From: Streptomyces xantholiticus
GTDB lineage: Bacteria > Actinomycetota > Actinomycetes > Streptomycetales > Streptomycetaceae
DNA length: 64,000 nt
NCBI RefSeq assembly: GCF_014651015.1
Contig: NZ_BMWB01000009.1
Coordinates: forward strand, 106,093-170,092
Direction: 5' to 3'
The first letter of the stretch is position 1; the number at the start of each line of letters is the position of its first letter. Below the pieces are notes generated by a model. It did no database searches. It was not told the origin of the DNA and worked only from the letters and a program-made list of their open reading frames with translations. The position numbers were made by a program, and so were the translations under genes. Below are positions 48,987 to 57,250 of this stretch, one piece after another.

Positions 48987-49763
48987 ATGGTACGAGCGGC
49001 CGACCGCGCGACCGGTCCCGCCAAGACCAGTGTGTGGCTCGAGAACAAGACGGAACGGGAACGCGGACGCAGGTCCGGCCAGCCGGACGGACTCGACCGC
49101 GACAAGATCATTCAGGCGACCGTCCGGCTGCTCGACGCGGAGGGTGCGGCCAGATTCTCGATGCGCAGGCTGGCCGCCGAGCTGAATGTCACCGCCATGT
49201 CCCTGTACTGGTACGTGGACACCAAGGACGACCTGCTGGAACTGGCGCTCGACTCGGTGTTCGGCACCTTCCCGCTGCCCGCTCCGGACCCGGAGGCGGA
49301 CTGGCGCGACCAACTGCGCACGCTGGCGGGCGGCTACCGTGCCCTGCTCGTACGGCACCCCTGGGTGTCCGCGCTGATCGGCACCTTCCTCAACATCGGA
49401 CCGCACGCGATGGCATTCTCCAACGCCGTCCAGCAGGTCATGCGCAGCACGGGCCTGCCGGCCGAAGGCCGGATGGGCGGGCTCGCCGCCGTCTTCCAGT
49501 TCGTGTACGGCTTCGGCACGATCGAGGGCCACTATGTGCAGCGCTGCGCCTCGGCGGGGCTCAGCCAGGACGAGTACTTCCGGCAGGCCATGGGGAGCAT
49601 CAGCGAACAGCCCGACTTCAAGAAGGACTTCGAGCAGGCCACCGAGATCATGGAGGCGCGCGGCGGCGGGACCGTCGAGGAGATGCGCGAGCGGGACTTC
49701 GGCTTCGCGCTCGATCTGCTCGTCGCGGGCATCGAGGCGAGGGTCGAGCGGTCCAGGCCGTAG
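48987..49763 (+). CDS. TetR/AcrR regulator
   Basis: 258 residues from the ATG at 48987, with GAGGAGG upstream. The DNA-binding domain starts late (about residue 36): LDRDKIIQATVRLLDAEG, FSMRRLAAELNVTAMSLYWY, VDTKDDLLELALDSVFG, the TetR helix-turn-helix pattern. The C-terminal ligand domain (TetR_C-like; VFQFVYGFGTIEGHYVQRCA) is predicted to bind a drug-like molecule. Its presumed target, the exporter upstream, is truncated. It converges on the PPOX gene. Confidence 0.9.
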   Translation: MVRAADRATGPAKTSVWLENKTERERGRRSGQPDGLDRDKIIQATVRLLDAEGAARFSMRRLAAELNVTAMSLYWYVDTKDDLLELALDSVFGTFPLPAPDPEADWRDQLRTLAGGYRALLVRHPWVSALIGTFLNIGPHAMAFSNAVQQVMRSTGLPAEGRMGGLAAVFQFVYGFGTIEGHYVQRCASAGLSQDEYFRQAMGSISEQPDFKKDFEQATEIMEARGGGTVEEMRERDFGFALDLLVAGIEARVERSRP

Positions 49764-49774
49764 CCTGGTCCGCC

Positions 49775-50242
49775 TCAGTTGCCCGCGAGCCTGGCGGGGA
49801 AGCCACCGGTCGCGATGGGACCCCACCGCTCCGGCGTGACCCGGATGATCGACTTGCCCTGCGTGACCATCGCCTTGCGGTACTCGTCCCAGTTCGGGTG
49901 CTCACCCGAGATGTTGCGGAAGTACTCGACGAGCGGCTCCACCGACTCGGGGGAGTCGATCACCTCGGCCGTGCCGTCGATCTGCACCCACGGGCCGTTC
50001 CAGTCGTCCGACAGGACGATCACGCTGACCCGCTCGTCCCGCTTGGCGTTGCGCGTCTTCGCCCGTTCCGGATAGGTCGAGACGACGATCCGGCCGGCGT
50101 CGTCCACCCCGCAGGTCAGCGGTGAGCCCTGTGGGGACCCGTCGGCGCGGCGGGTCAGCAGGATCGCCCGGTGACGGGGCCGTACGAAGTCCAGCAACTG
50201 GTCGCGTTCCACCCTGGTGTTGGTGGCGATGTGGCGTGCCAT
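49775..50242 (-). CDS. PPOX-class F420/FMN-type oxidoreductase
   Basis: 155 residues from the ATG at 50242. PNPOx-like split barrel: AILLTRRADGSPQGSPLTCG, RIVVSTYPERAKTRNAKRDE, VSVIVLSDDWNGPWVQIDGT and the late VTPERWGPIATGG. The R-DGSPQ and KTRN pattern is typical of F420-dependent members. Cytoplasmic. Substrate unknown. Confidence 0.88.
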   Translation of the reverse strand: MARHIATNTRVERDQLLDFVRPRHRAILLTRRADGSPQGSPLTCGVDDAGRIVVSTYPERAKTRNAKRDERVSVIVLSDDWNGPWVQIDGTAEVIDSPESVEPLVEYFRNISGEHPNWDEYRKAMVTQGKSIIRVTPERWGPIATGGFPARLAGN

Positions 50243-50252
50243 GGCGGGCACA

Positions 50253-50478
50253 CTACGGCAGCTCGATAACCTGCACCGCCTGGATGCCCAGCTCCAGCTT
50301 CAGCGTCGTCCCGATGGCGGAGACGCCGGCCTGCACCACCTGGTTGTCGTCGATCGCGAAGGCCTCGCGGTGCAGTTCCCCCCCGTGGCGCGGAACGCGG
50401 CCCGCGCACCGCCCCACGGTCGGGCCCGGTGGCGAGGCGGCCCAGGTCCAGGTCGACCTCAAGCACGTCGGCGGTCAC
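50253..50478 (-). pseudogene. Frameshifted small gene coupled to the DHA2 exporter
   Basis: A GTG at 50478 overlaps the exporter stop (GTGA) and begins TADVLEVDLDLGRLATGPD. The frame then closes, but the +1/-1 frame continues ELHREAFAIDDNQVVQAGVS, then IGTTLKLELGIQAVQVIELP and a stop at 50253. A run of seven C (plus strand, near 50377-50383) lies at the switch. This is either a real frameshift, a homopolymer error or programmed slippage. The protein would have about 75 residues and no recognised family. Confidence 0.5.
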
Positions 50479-52178
50479 CGCGACGCCGGGGGCGACGCGG
50501 TGAGCGTCTCGGTCTCGACCGCCTGCGCCCGGGCGGGGGCCGCAGCGGCAGCGACGGCCTCGTGGGCCTCGTCCCCGGCCGGTGCCTTGTCGTCCGGTGA
50601 ACTGCTCTTCAGGGCGACCTCCTTGATGAAGAGCGTCACGACGAGCGCGACGAGTGCGAAGGGAGCCGAGTACAGGAAGATGTCGGCGACCCCGTGGCCG
50701 TACGACGTCTCCATCACCGTGCGGACCGGGCCGGGCAGGGTGTCCAGGTCGGGGATGCTGCCGCCGCCCGTACCGCCGTTTCCGAGTGCCGCGGCGTGCG
50801 GGCCGAGTTCGGCGAACCCCTCCTTGACGTAGTCGGTGACCCGGTGGGCCATGACCGCGCCGAGTGCCGAGACGCCGATCGCGCCGCCGAGGGACCGGAA
50901 GAAGGTGACGACCGAGCTGGCCGCGCCGAGGTCGGCGGGGTCGACCTGGTTCTGGGTGCAGAGCACCAGGTTCTGCATCATCATGCCGAGGCCGAGACCC
51001 ATGACGGCCATGTAGACCGCGATGTGCCAGTACTCGGTGTCGTACCGGATGGTGCCCAGCAGACCGAGGCCCGCCGTGACCAGGGCGCCGCCGGCGACCA
51101 GCCAGGCCTTCCAGCGGCCGGTCCTGGTGATGATCCGACCGGAGACGGTCGAGGAGACGAACAGGCCGCCGATCATCGGAATGGTCAACACGCCGGACAT
51201 GGTCGGCGACTCGTTCCGGGCCAGCTGGAAGTACTGGCTGAAGAACACGGTTCCGGCGAACATCGCGACACCGACGAAGAGCGACGCCAGCGACGCCAGC
51301 GTGATCGTGCGGTTGCGGAACAGCCGCAGCGGGATGATCGGTTCGCTCGCCTTCGACTCCACCAGCAGGAAGAGCGCGCCGAGGACGACGGAACCGCAGA
51401 CCATGGCGTAGCTCTGCCACGAGAGCCAGTCGTACTTGTCACCGGCGAAGGTCACCCAGACCAGCAGCAGTGAGACGGCGGCGCTGATGAAGAATGCTCC
51501 GGACCAGTCGACCCTCGCCTCACGCCTGACCACAGGCAGCTTGAGGGTCTTCTGCAGAACGAGCAGGGCGACGATCGCGAACGGCACGCCCACGTAGAAG
51601 CACCAGCGCCAGCCGAGCCAGTCGGTGTCGGTGATGACACCACCGAGCAGCGGGCCCCCGACGGTCGCGACGGCGAAGACGGCGCCGAGGTAACCGCTGT
51701 AGCGGCCGCGCTCGCGCGGGGCGATCATCGCGGCCATCACGATCTGCGCGAGAGCGGACAGACCGCCGACGCCGATGCCCTGGATCACCCGGCAGGCGAT
51801 CAGCATGCCCGAGTTCTGCGAGAGTCCGGCGACCACCGAACCCAGCACATAGATGAGCAGCGACATCTGGACCAGCAGCTTCTTGGAGAAGAGGTCCGAG
51901 AGCTTGCCCCAGAGCGGTGTGGTCGCGGTCATCGCCAGCAGCGACGCGGTCACGACCCAGGTGTAGGCGCTCTGTCCGCCCCCGAGGTCGCCGATGATCT
52001 CCGGCAGGGCGTTGGAGACGATCGTCGACGACAGGATCGCGACGAACATTCCGAGCAACAGCCCGGACAGCGCCTCCATGATCTGCCGGTGGGTCATCGG
52101 CGCCCCGCCGTCGGAGGCGGCCGACCCGCCGTGCTCGGCGTGGCCGCCCCGCACACCGCTCGATGTGGTCGTAGCCAT
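50475..52178 (-). CDS. DHA2-family MFS multidrug exporter
   Basis: 567 residues from the ATG at 52178, with AAGGAAG upstream. 14-helix layout with motif A (GKLSDLFSKKLLVQMSLLIY), motif C-like GVGGLSALAQIVMAAM and the segment MSGVLTIPMIGGLFVSSTVS. A soluble N-terminus and a roughly 45-residue tail (SSSPDDKAPAGDEAHEA) flank it. Proton-driven export of drugs is expected. It starts 9 bp after the marR stop, so the two are co-transcribed and probably autoregulated. Confidence 0.94.
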   Translation of the reverse strand: MATTTSSGVRGGHAEHGGSAASDGGAPMTHRQIMEALSGLLLGMFVAILSSTIVSNALPEIIGDLGGGQSAYTWVVTASLLAMTATTPLWGKLSDLFSKKLLVQMSLLIYVLGSVVAGLSQNSGMLIACRVIQGIGVGGLSALAQIVMAAMIAPRERGRYSGYLGAVFAVATVGGPLLGGVITDTDWLGWRWCFYVGVPFAIVALLVLQKTLKLPVVRREARVDWSGAFFISAAVSLLLVWVTFAGDKYDWLSWQSYAMVCGSVVLGALFLLVESKASEPIIPLRLFRNRTITLASLASLFVGVAMFAGTVFFSQYFQLARNESPTMSGVLTIPMIGGLFVSSTVSGRIITRTGRWKAWLVAGGALVTAGLGLLGTIRYDTEYWHIAVYMAVMGLGLGMMMQNLVLCTQNQVDPADLGAASSVVTFFRSLGGAIGVSALGAVMAHRVTDYVKEGFAELGPHAAALGNGGTGGGSIPDLDTLPGPVRTVMETSYGHGVADIFLYSAPFALVALVVTLFIKEVALKSSSPDDKAPAGDEAHEAVAAAAAPARAQAVETETLTASPPASR

Positions 52179-52186
52179 GAACTTCC

Positions 52187-52651
52187 TTACGTGTGGTCTG
52201 CAGGTGTACGGATGGCGTGGGCCCGGCAGTCCCCGACGGAGTCCCGGAGACGGGCCAGCATCGCGTTGAGCTGTCCGACCTCGTCGTCGGACCAGTCCTT
52301 GAGGTGGTGGGCGAGCAGGTCCGTGGTGCGGCGGCCGAGCTCGTCGAGCAGGCCCTCGCCCGCGGGCGTGAGCCGCAGAAGGCGGGAGCGCCGGTCGTCC
52401 GGGTCGGGCGACCGCTCCAGCCAGCCGCGCTCCACCACATGGGCCACATGCCTGCTGGTCACCGACATGTCGACGGCGAGCAGTTCTGCCAGGCGGCTCA
52501 TCCGCATCTCTCCGTGCCGGCCGACCAGGGCCAGTACGGCGGCGGACCCCGAGGGGCAGTATGTGGGAAGCATCCGTGCGAGGCTCCGTTTCACCGCCCC
52601 CACGGCGCTGATCTGCCGGGCCAGCTCCTCGTACTGACTCCGCTCGGCCAC
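52187..52651 (-). CDS. MarR-family repressor of the exporter
   Basis: 154 residues from a GTG at 52651, right after GGAGGGG. Winged helix: GEMRMSRLAELLAVDMSVTS and HVAHVVERGWLERSPDPDDR (wing with DxRS-type region), LRLTPAGEGLLDELGRRT, then dimerisation helices. Two TTGC-N5-GCAA sites lie upstream (52670-52713), one likely the operator. Ligand unknown. Confidence 0.92.
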   Translation of the reverse strand: MAERSQYEELARQISAVGAVKRSLARMLPTYCPSGSAAVLALVGRHGEMRMSRLAELLAVDMSVTSRHVAHVVERGWLERSPDPDDRRSRLLRLTPAGEGLLDELGRRTTDLLAHHLKDWSDDEVGQLNAMLARLRDSVGDCRAHAIRTPADHT

Positions 52652-52669
52652 GACCCCTCCAGGCTTTTT

Positions 52670-52713
52670 GTTGCTTAGGGCAACGATAGAACTCATTGGT
52701 TGCTACAGGCAAA
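52670..52713 (-). promoter_or_regulatory. Two MarR-operator-like inverted repeats
   Basis: TTGC-N5-GCAA occurs twice: 52671-52683 (TTGCTTAGGGCAA) and 52700-52712 (TTGCTACAGGCAA), each preceded by G and 29 bp apart centre to centre. They lie in the marR-exporter promoter region, where MarR proteins normally repress their own operon. The plus-strand gene at 52855 is about 140 bp away and might share the sites. Confidence 0.65.
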
Positions 52714-52854
52714 TGAAAATGGACCCGAGTGTGTAAAGGAACTCAAAAGGCTTCGCATGCGCAGAGTCATGTGCGGGTCATGTCCGCCCTGCGGGGCGTC
52801 CCCGCGTCCGCCCGGGGTTGGGCCGGACACCGCCGTTCGCTAGGGTCCTGGGCC

Positions 52855-53076
52855 ATGGCACACAACCCCCATGCTCCCCAAGGTCAGGGCCCCGAGGGCA
52901 ACTACGACCCCGCGGGCAGCACCCAGATGTTCCGCGCCTTCGTCGACGAGGGCGCCCCCCAGGGCCGCGCGGCCGCGACGCCCGCGGCGTCGTCCTCGTC
53001 ACGCGTCGGCGTGATCGTCGGTGTGATCGCGGCGGTGGCCATCCTCGGCGCGGTCGCCTGGTTGGCGCTCGCCTGA
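52855..53076 (+). CDS. Small single-pass membrane protein
   Basis: 73 residues from the ATG at 52855. The first 48 residues are hydrophilic and disordered (GSTQMFRAFVDEGAPQGR), then one C-terminal membrane segment, VGVIVGVIAAVAILGAVAWL. A tail-anchored protein with a cytoplasmic N-terminus is predicted. Conserved-looking in Streptomyces, function unknown. Confidence 0.75.
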   Translation: MAHNPHAPQGQGPEGNYDPAGSTQMFRAFVDEGAPQGRAAATPAASSSSRVGVIVGVIAAVAILGAVAWLALA

Positions 53077-53139
53077 CCGGTTCGGCCGGTCGGCCCGCCC
53101 GACCGGTCCCGCTGACCGGTTCGGCCGGCCGGCCTTCGG

Positions 53140-53925
53140 TCACTTCCAGGTGGCTGTGACGTCCTGGGTGTCGATGTGCATTCCCAGGGGCACCCGCCAT
53201 GCGTCCACGCAGACCACGTACGCCTGCTTCCGTACGGCGCCGGGCGCGATCGGCGCCGGCAGGGCCTGCCGGGACTCGACGGTGGCCCAGTCGATGCCGA
53301 GCCCGCCGATGATGTGCGTGGCGAAGGTGACGGTGCCGGAGGCGGCCGCGGTGCCGCCGGTGTTGCGGAACTCCAAAGTGACCCTCTCGCACCACCGCTT
53401 GTCCAGGGCCTCGCGCACCGGCTCGCCGAGCTGGAGCACGGCCGGGCCCGTGGGGCCGGGGTCGGGTACGGGCGCGGTCGGTCGCGGCGTAGGAGAGGGT
53501 GCGGGGCCCGGGACGTCCGGTGTGCCCGGGGCTCCGTCGTCGCCGGGCGCGTGCTGCGGCCCGCCGCCTCCAGGGGGTGCCGGGGACCAGGGACCGCTCG
53601 TCCCACGCGCGCCGCTCGTACCGCTCTTGGGCGACCGGCTGCCGCCGTGCCGGCCGGCAGCCGGGCCGGAGGTGTCGGTGCTGCTCCCAGGCGCCTTCGC
53701 GGCAGGGCCGGTGGATCCGTCGCCGGCGCGCCCGTTCTCCGCCCCGTCGAGCGGGGCGAGCGAGACCTTGCCCTTCGGTGGCACCGCGGCCGTCGGAGCC
53801 CTGTCCGCCCCGGCCCCCGCGGCGCCGAGTGCAGCGTCACCGTCGCCGCTGCCGCCGCACGCGGTCAGCGCTCCGCCGAGGCAGAGCGCCAACGCCACGA
53901 TCCCCGGTCCGGTCTGTCGTCGCAT
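53140..53925 (-). CDS. Lipoprotein with Pro/Gly-rich linker and C-terminal beta domain
   Basis: 261 residues. The signal peptide ends in a lipobox (LGGALTACGG). Residues about 30-155 are disordered and rich in Gly, Pro, Ser and Asp. The C-terminal 95 residues have a beta-sandwich-like pattern with two Cys (KRWCERVTLEFRNTGG; AYVVCVDAWRVP) and end DVTATWK. Surface-anchored; function unknown. It is followed on the same strand by the sigN gene with 150 bp between. Confidence 0.8.
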   Translation of the reverse strand: MRRQTGPGIVALALCLGGALTACGGSGDGDAALGAAGAGADRAPTAAVPPKGKVSLAPLDGAENGRAGDGSTGPAAKAPGSSTDTSGPAAGRHGGSRSPKSGTSGARGTSGPWSPAPPGGGGPQHAPGDDGAPGTPDVPGPAPSPTPRPTAPVPDPGPTGPAVLQLGEPVREALDKRWCERVTLEFRNTGGTAAASGTVTFATHIIGGLGIDWATVESRQALPAPIAPGAVRKQAYVVCVDAWRVPLGMHIDTQDVTATWK

Positions 53926-53988
53926 CGCGCCAGTGTGGCTGACGGACCGTCAGGAGGGAACCCCCGGGGGTGGACCCCGTGCGGATGA

Positions 53989-54846
53989 TCAGTCCGCGAT
54001 CAGCCCTTCCCGTAGCTGGGCGAGAGTACGGGTCAGCAGGCGTGAGACATGCATCTGGGAGATGCCGACCTCCTCGCCGATCTGCGACTGGGTCATGTTG
54101 GCGAAGAAGCGGAGCATGATGATCTGCCGCTCTCGGGGCGGCAGTTTGGCGAGCAGCGGCTTGAGGGACTCGCGGTACTCCACGCCCTCCAGCGCCGAGT
54201 CCTCGTACCCCAGCCGGTCCGCGAGGGAGCCTTCGCCGCCGTCGTCCTCGGGCGAGGGCGAGTCCAGTGACGAGGCCGTATAGGCGTTGCCCACCGCGAG
54301 GCCGTCGACGACGTCCTCCTCCGACACCCCGAGCACCGCGGCGAGTTCGGGGACGGTCGGTGACCGGTCGAGCTTCTGTGCGAGGTCGTCGCTGGCCTTG
54401 GTGAGTGCGAGGCGCAGCTCCTGGAGCCGGCGAGGCACCCGCACCGACCAGGAGGTGTCGCGGAAGAAGCGCTTGATCTCGCCCACGACCGTCGGCATCG
54501 CGAACGTCGGGAATTCCACGCCCCGTTCGCAGTCGAAGCGGTCGATCGCCTTGATCAGACCGATCGTGCCGACCTGGACGATGTCCTCCATCGGTTCGTT
54601 ACGGCTGCGGAAGCGCGCCGCGGCGTACCGGACGAGGGGGAGGTTGAGCTCGATGAGGGTGTCGCGCACATAGGTGCGCTCCGGGCTGTCGTCGGCCGCG
54701 CCCTGGCAGTCCAGGGCGCGCAGCCGCAGGAACAGGGAACGGGAGAGCGTGCGGGTGTCGATGGCTTCCGAGCTGCCGGACTCGACAGGTGCGGGTGCGC
54801 CTGGGGCGCGAGTGAGCACCTTCGAGCTGCCCTGTTCTACGGACAT
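53989..54846 (-). CDS. sigN: SigB/SigF-type sigma factor, SigN
   Basis: 285 residues from the ATG at 54846, after AAGGGGG. Type III sigma factor with region 2 (RTYVRDTLIELNLPLVRYAA, MEDIVQVGTIGLIKAIDRFD, FPTFAMPTVVGEIKRFFRD), region 3 (VPRRLQELRLALTKASDDLA) and region 4 (LPPRERQIIMLRFFANMTQS, EEVGISQMHVSRLLTR). In S. coelicolor the paralogues sigN and sigF are neighbours in this order; the name is given by recognition of that order and the N-terminal MSVEQGSSKVLT. Partner anti-sigma genes are not adjacent. Confidence 0.85.
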   Translation of the reverse strand: MSVEQGSSKVLTRAPGAPAPVESGSSEAIDTRTLSRSLFLRLRALDCQGAADDSPERTYVRDTLIELNLPLVRYAAARFRSRNEPMEDIVQVGTIGLIKAIDRFDCERGVEFPTFAMPTVVGEIKRFFRDTSWSVRVPRRLQELRLALTKASDDLAQKLDRSPTVPELAAVLGVSEEDVVDGLAVGNAYTASSLDSPSPEDDGGEGSLADRLGYEDSALEGVEYRESLKPLLAKLPPRERQIIMLRFFANMTQSQIGEEVGISQMHVSRLLTRTLAQLREGLIAD

Positions 54847-55081
54847 GCCACCCCCTTGAGGTCGCGGACGGTCGCGGTGGCCGCGACCGTCTGAGGAACG
54901 CAGCTCCCACCTGAATACCGGCGGCGAGGCTGCGGCAAACGCGGTTCCAGCAGAATGTCACATGTCGGCAACACGCTGTAGTGACATGTCGACAAGTATC
55001 GCGCAAGAATGCCCAGGAAACAGGGGGTGTACGGCTTTTGATGCCCCGTCAGTGAATCGAGAGTGGTTATACCCGTACGAG

Positions 55082-55924
55082 CTACGCTTCGATCCTGTTT
55101 GCGGAACGAAGTCGAGCGAAACTTCTCGCCAGCAACCGCGACACGTGCATCTGGGACACACCGAGCTCCTGACTGATCTGGGACTGTGTCAGGTTGCTGT
55201 AGTAACGGAGCATCAGGATCCGCTGCTCCCGCTCCGGCAGCTGTACGAGGAGGTGGCGCACCAGGTCGCGGTGCTCGACGCCGGCCAGCGCCGGGTCCTC
55301 GTAGCCGAGCCGGTCCAGCAGCCCGGGCATGCCGTCCCCCTCCTGGGCCGCCTCCAGCGACGTCGCGTGGTACGAGCGGCCGGCCTCGATGCAGGCCAGC
55401 ACCTCGTCCTCGCCGATCTTCAGCCGCTCGGCGATCTCGGCCGTCGTGGGGGAGCGCCCGTGGGCGGTCGTCAGGTCCTCTGTCGCTCCGTTCACCTGGA
55501 CCCACAGCTCGTGGAGCCGGCGCGGCACGTGCACGGTACGCACGTTGTCGCGGAAGTAGCGCTTGATCTCGCCCACGACCGTTGGCATCGCGAACGTCGG
55601 GAACTGCACCCCGCGGTCCGGGTCGAACCGGTCGATGGCGTTGATCAGCCCGATCGTGCCGACCTGGACGACGTCCTCCATCGGCTCGTTGCGGCTGCGG
55701 AAGCGCGCGGCGGCGTACCGCACCAGCGGGAGGTTGGCCTCGATGAGTGCCGCGCGCACCCTGGAGTGCTCCGCGGTGCCCGCCTCCAGCCCCTTGAGGC
55801 GGCCGAACAGCACCTGGGTCAGTGCCCTGGTGTCGGCACCGCGCCGCTGGTGCTTCGCGGCGGGGGCGGTGTCGTCCGGCCTCTCGTTCTGAGGTGGCAC
55901 CTGAGGCGCAGTACTGGCCGACAC
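55082..55924 (-). CDS. sigF: Sporulation sigma factor SigF
   Basis: 280 residues from a GTG at 55924; a TTG six bases upstream is possible. All type III sigma motifs are present (AALIEANLPLVRYAAARFRS, FPTFAMPTVVGEIKRYFRDN, VPRRLHELWVQVNGATEDLT, LPEREQRILMLRYYSNLTQS, ELGVSQMHVSRLLARSFARL). The N-terminus SASTAPQVPPQ and the VQVNGATEDL stretch are those I associate with Streptomyces SigF, needed for late spore maturation. Monocistronic; AT-richer DNA lies between it and sigN (54847-55081). Confidence 0.88.
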   Translation of the reverse strand: MSASTAPQVPPQNERPDDTAPAAKHQRRGADTRALTQVLFGRLKGLEAGTAEHSRVRAALIEANLPLVRYAAARFRSRNEPMEDVVQVGTIGLINAIDRFDPDRGVQFPTFAMPTVVGEIKRYFRDNVRTVHVPRRLHELWVQVNGATEDLTTAHGRSPTTAEIAERLKIGEDEVLACIEAGRSYHATSLEAAQEGDGMPGLLDRLGYEDPALAGVEHRDLVRHLLVQLPEREQRILMLRYYSNLTQSQISQELGVSQMHVSRLLARSFARLRSANRIEA

Positions 55925-56054
55925 GGTCAAGCCACCCCTTTGCGGTCATTTACGGGCAATTCATCCGTCAAAAGCGGTCATAGCATCACAAGACATGTCC
56001 ACTGTGTGCAAGCACCCGATAACACCGTGTTGACGCCCGGTTGGGACGGAAAAG

Positions 56055-56085
56055 CGAAAAGCCCCCCGCCCAGAGGGCGAGGGGC
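56055..56085 (-). terminator. Rho-independent terminator of the Dabb gene
   Basis: On the minus strand GCCCCTCGCCC pairs with GGGCGGGGGGC and is followed by TTTTCGCTTTT. It lies 15 bp after the Dabb stop. Confidence 0.75.
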
Positions 56086-56099
56086 AGGCGGAGCGGGCC

Positions 56100-56393
56100 T
56101 CAGAACTCGTAGTCGGCGATCACCCACGTGGCGAATTCGCGCCACTGTCCGGCGGCCGCCTGGTGAGCCGGATGCTCGATGTAACGCTTCAGCGCGTCCG
56201 TGTCGGCCACGGCCGAGTTGATGGCGAAGTCGTAGGCGATCGGCCGGTCGGTGATGTTCCAGGCGCACTCCCAGAACTGCAGCTCCGGCACGAGGCCGTC
56301 CAGCTCCTGGAACGCCTTCACCGCGGCGACGACGCGCGGCTCGTCGCGCTCGACGCCCTCGTTGAGCTTGAAGAGGACCAGATGGCGGATCAA
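56100..56393 (-). CDS. Dabb (stress-responsive A/B barrel) protein
   Basis: 97 residues from a TTG at 56393, preceded by GGGAG. Stress-responsive dimeric alpha-beta barrel: LIRHLVLFKLNEGVERDEPR, ELQFWECAWNITDRPIAYDF and DALKRYIEHPAHQAAAGQWR. The His, Tyr and His/Pro pattern fits Dabb. Probably a small ligand-binding or enzyme protein of unknown substrate. A strong terminator follows. Confidence 0.9.
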   Translation of the reverse strand: MIRHLVLFKLNEGVERDEPRVVAAVKAFQELDGLVPELQFWECAWNITDRPIAYDFAINSAVADTDALKRYIEHPAHQAAAGQWREFATWVIADYEF

Positions 56394-56455
56394 GGGGCAC
56401 TCCCTGGTTGGCCCGGCAGCCCGGGCGGTGTCCGGCGGATCAGGATCGGACGGCC

Positions 56456-56620
56456 CTAGTTGACGAGCTCGGTCATGAATTCTCCGACGCCCTGCGCGGC
56501 GCTCGAAATGCCCTCGAACCCTACCCCTACCAGCTCGGCCGCCCGGTCCGGGGACTTGATGATCGTCCACAGGATGAAGACGACGACGATGTAGACCGCT
56601 ATCTTCTTGGCTTGCACCAT
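56456..56620 (-). CDS. 54-residue conserved small membrane protein
   Basis: ATG at 56620 (GTG at 56617 is an alternative), AGGGG just upstream, TAG at 56456-56458. The sequence starts MVQAKKIAVYIVVVFILW: one membrane segment (about 6-20), then KSPDRAAELVGVGFEGISSA and GVGEFMTELVN. The second part forms a small amphipathic helix. It lies between the Dabb and tRNA-Ser genes on the same strand. Function unknown; the ribosome binding site and coding pattern support it. Confidence 0.75.
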   Translation of the reverse strand: MVQAKKIAVYIVVVFILWTIIKSPDRAAELVGVGFEGISSAAQGVGEFMTELVN

Positions 56621-57012
56621 CAGCCCCTGTCTCCCCTGCTGTCCCTGCCCCGGCCCACGCGTCGCGTGAGTCTAGCCGAGCGTATTCGGACAGATTTCCA
56701 TGGTCCAAAGGCCCGTCGTTTCGGGTCTTTTGCGTCTCCGGCGGCGTTGTCCGGCACCCGGAATCGTCTGTGGGCCGGGTGGAACAGAAAGCCTGGGGCG
56801 AGGGACCGGATCCCGCTGCGGGCCCGTGCCGCATGGTCTCCCCCGGGTGCGGCAGGCTGGTGGGCCGGTCCTCGCGCAGGGAAGGCGGTTACCCCGGTGC
56901 CGGCTCTCCCGATGCCGCTTGCCTCGGCGGACGCCATGAAGCCCGGCCTCGTCATCGAGGCCCGGCCTGCCTCCGCGCCGTGGGTGGCCGCGGAAGGCGA
57001 CGCGGAGAGTAC

Positions 57013-57043
57013 GAAGGGCCCGGTGCATCGCACCGGGCCCTTC
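57013..57043 (-). terminator. Terminator of tRNA-Ser(CGA)
   Basis: GAAGGGCCCGGTG (57013-57025) pairs perfectly with CACCGGGCCCTTC (57031-57043), 5-base loop, 9 bp from the tRNA 3' end. Confidence 0.85.
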
Positions 57044-57051
57044 GACAAGAG

Positions 57052-57136
57052 CGGTAGCGGAGGGATTTGAACCCTCGGTGACTTGCGCCACACTCGCTTT
57101 CGAGGCGAGCTCCTTCGGCCGCTCGGACACGCTACC
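57052..57136 (-). tRNA. tRNA-Ser(CGA)
   Basis: 85 nt on the minus strand with long variable arm, anticodon CGA at 57100-57102 (loop CTCGAAA), acceptor GGTAGCG/CGCTACC and T-arm GAGGGTTCAAATCCCTC. Confidence 0.95.
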
Positions 57137-57250
57137 GGGAGAGAGCTTAGCCCAAGGTGGGCCGTGCTCAGAAATCGGTTCTGAGTAAGGGCCCGCCCGG
57201 CGTGCTCCGGGCTCGCCGTGGACGCCCGCCCGAACGCTCCTCGGGCACCG

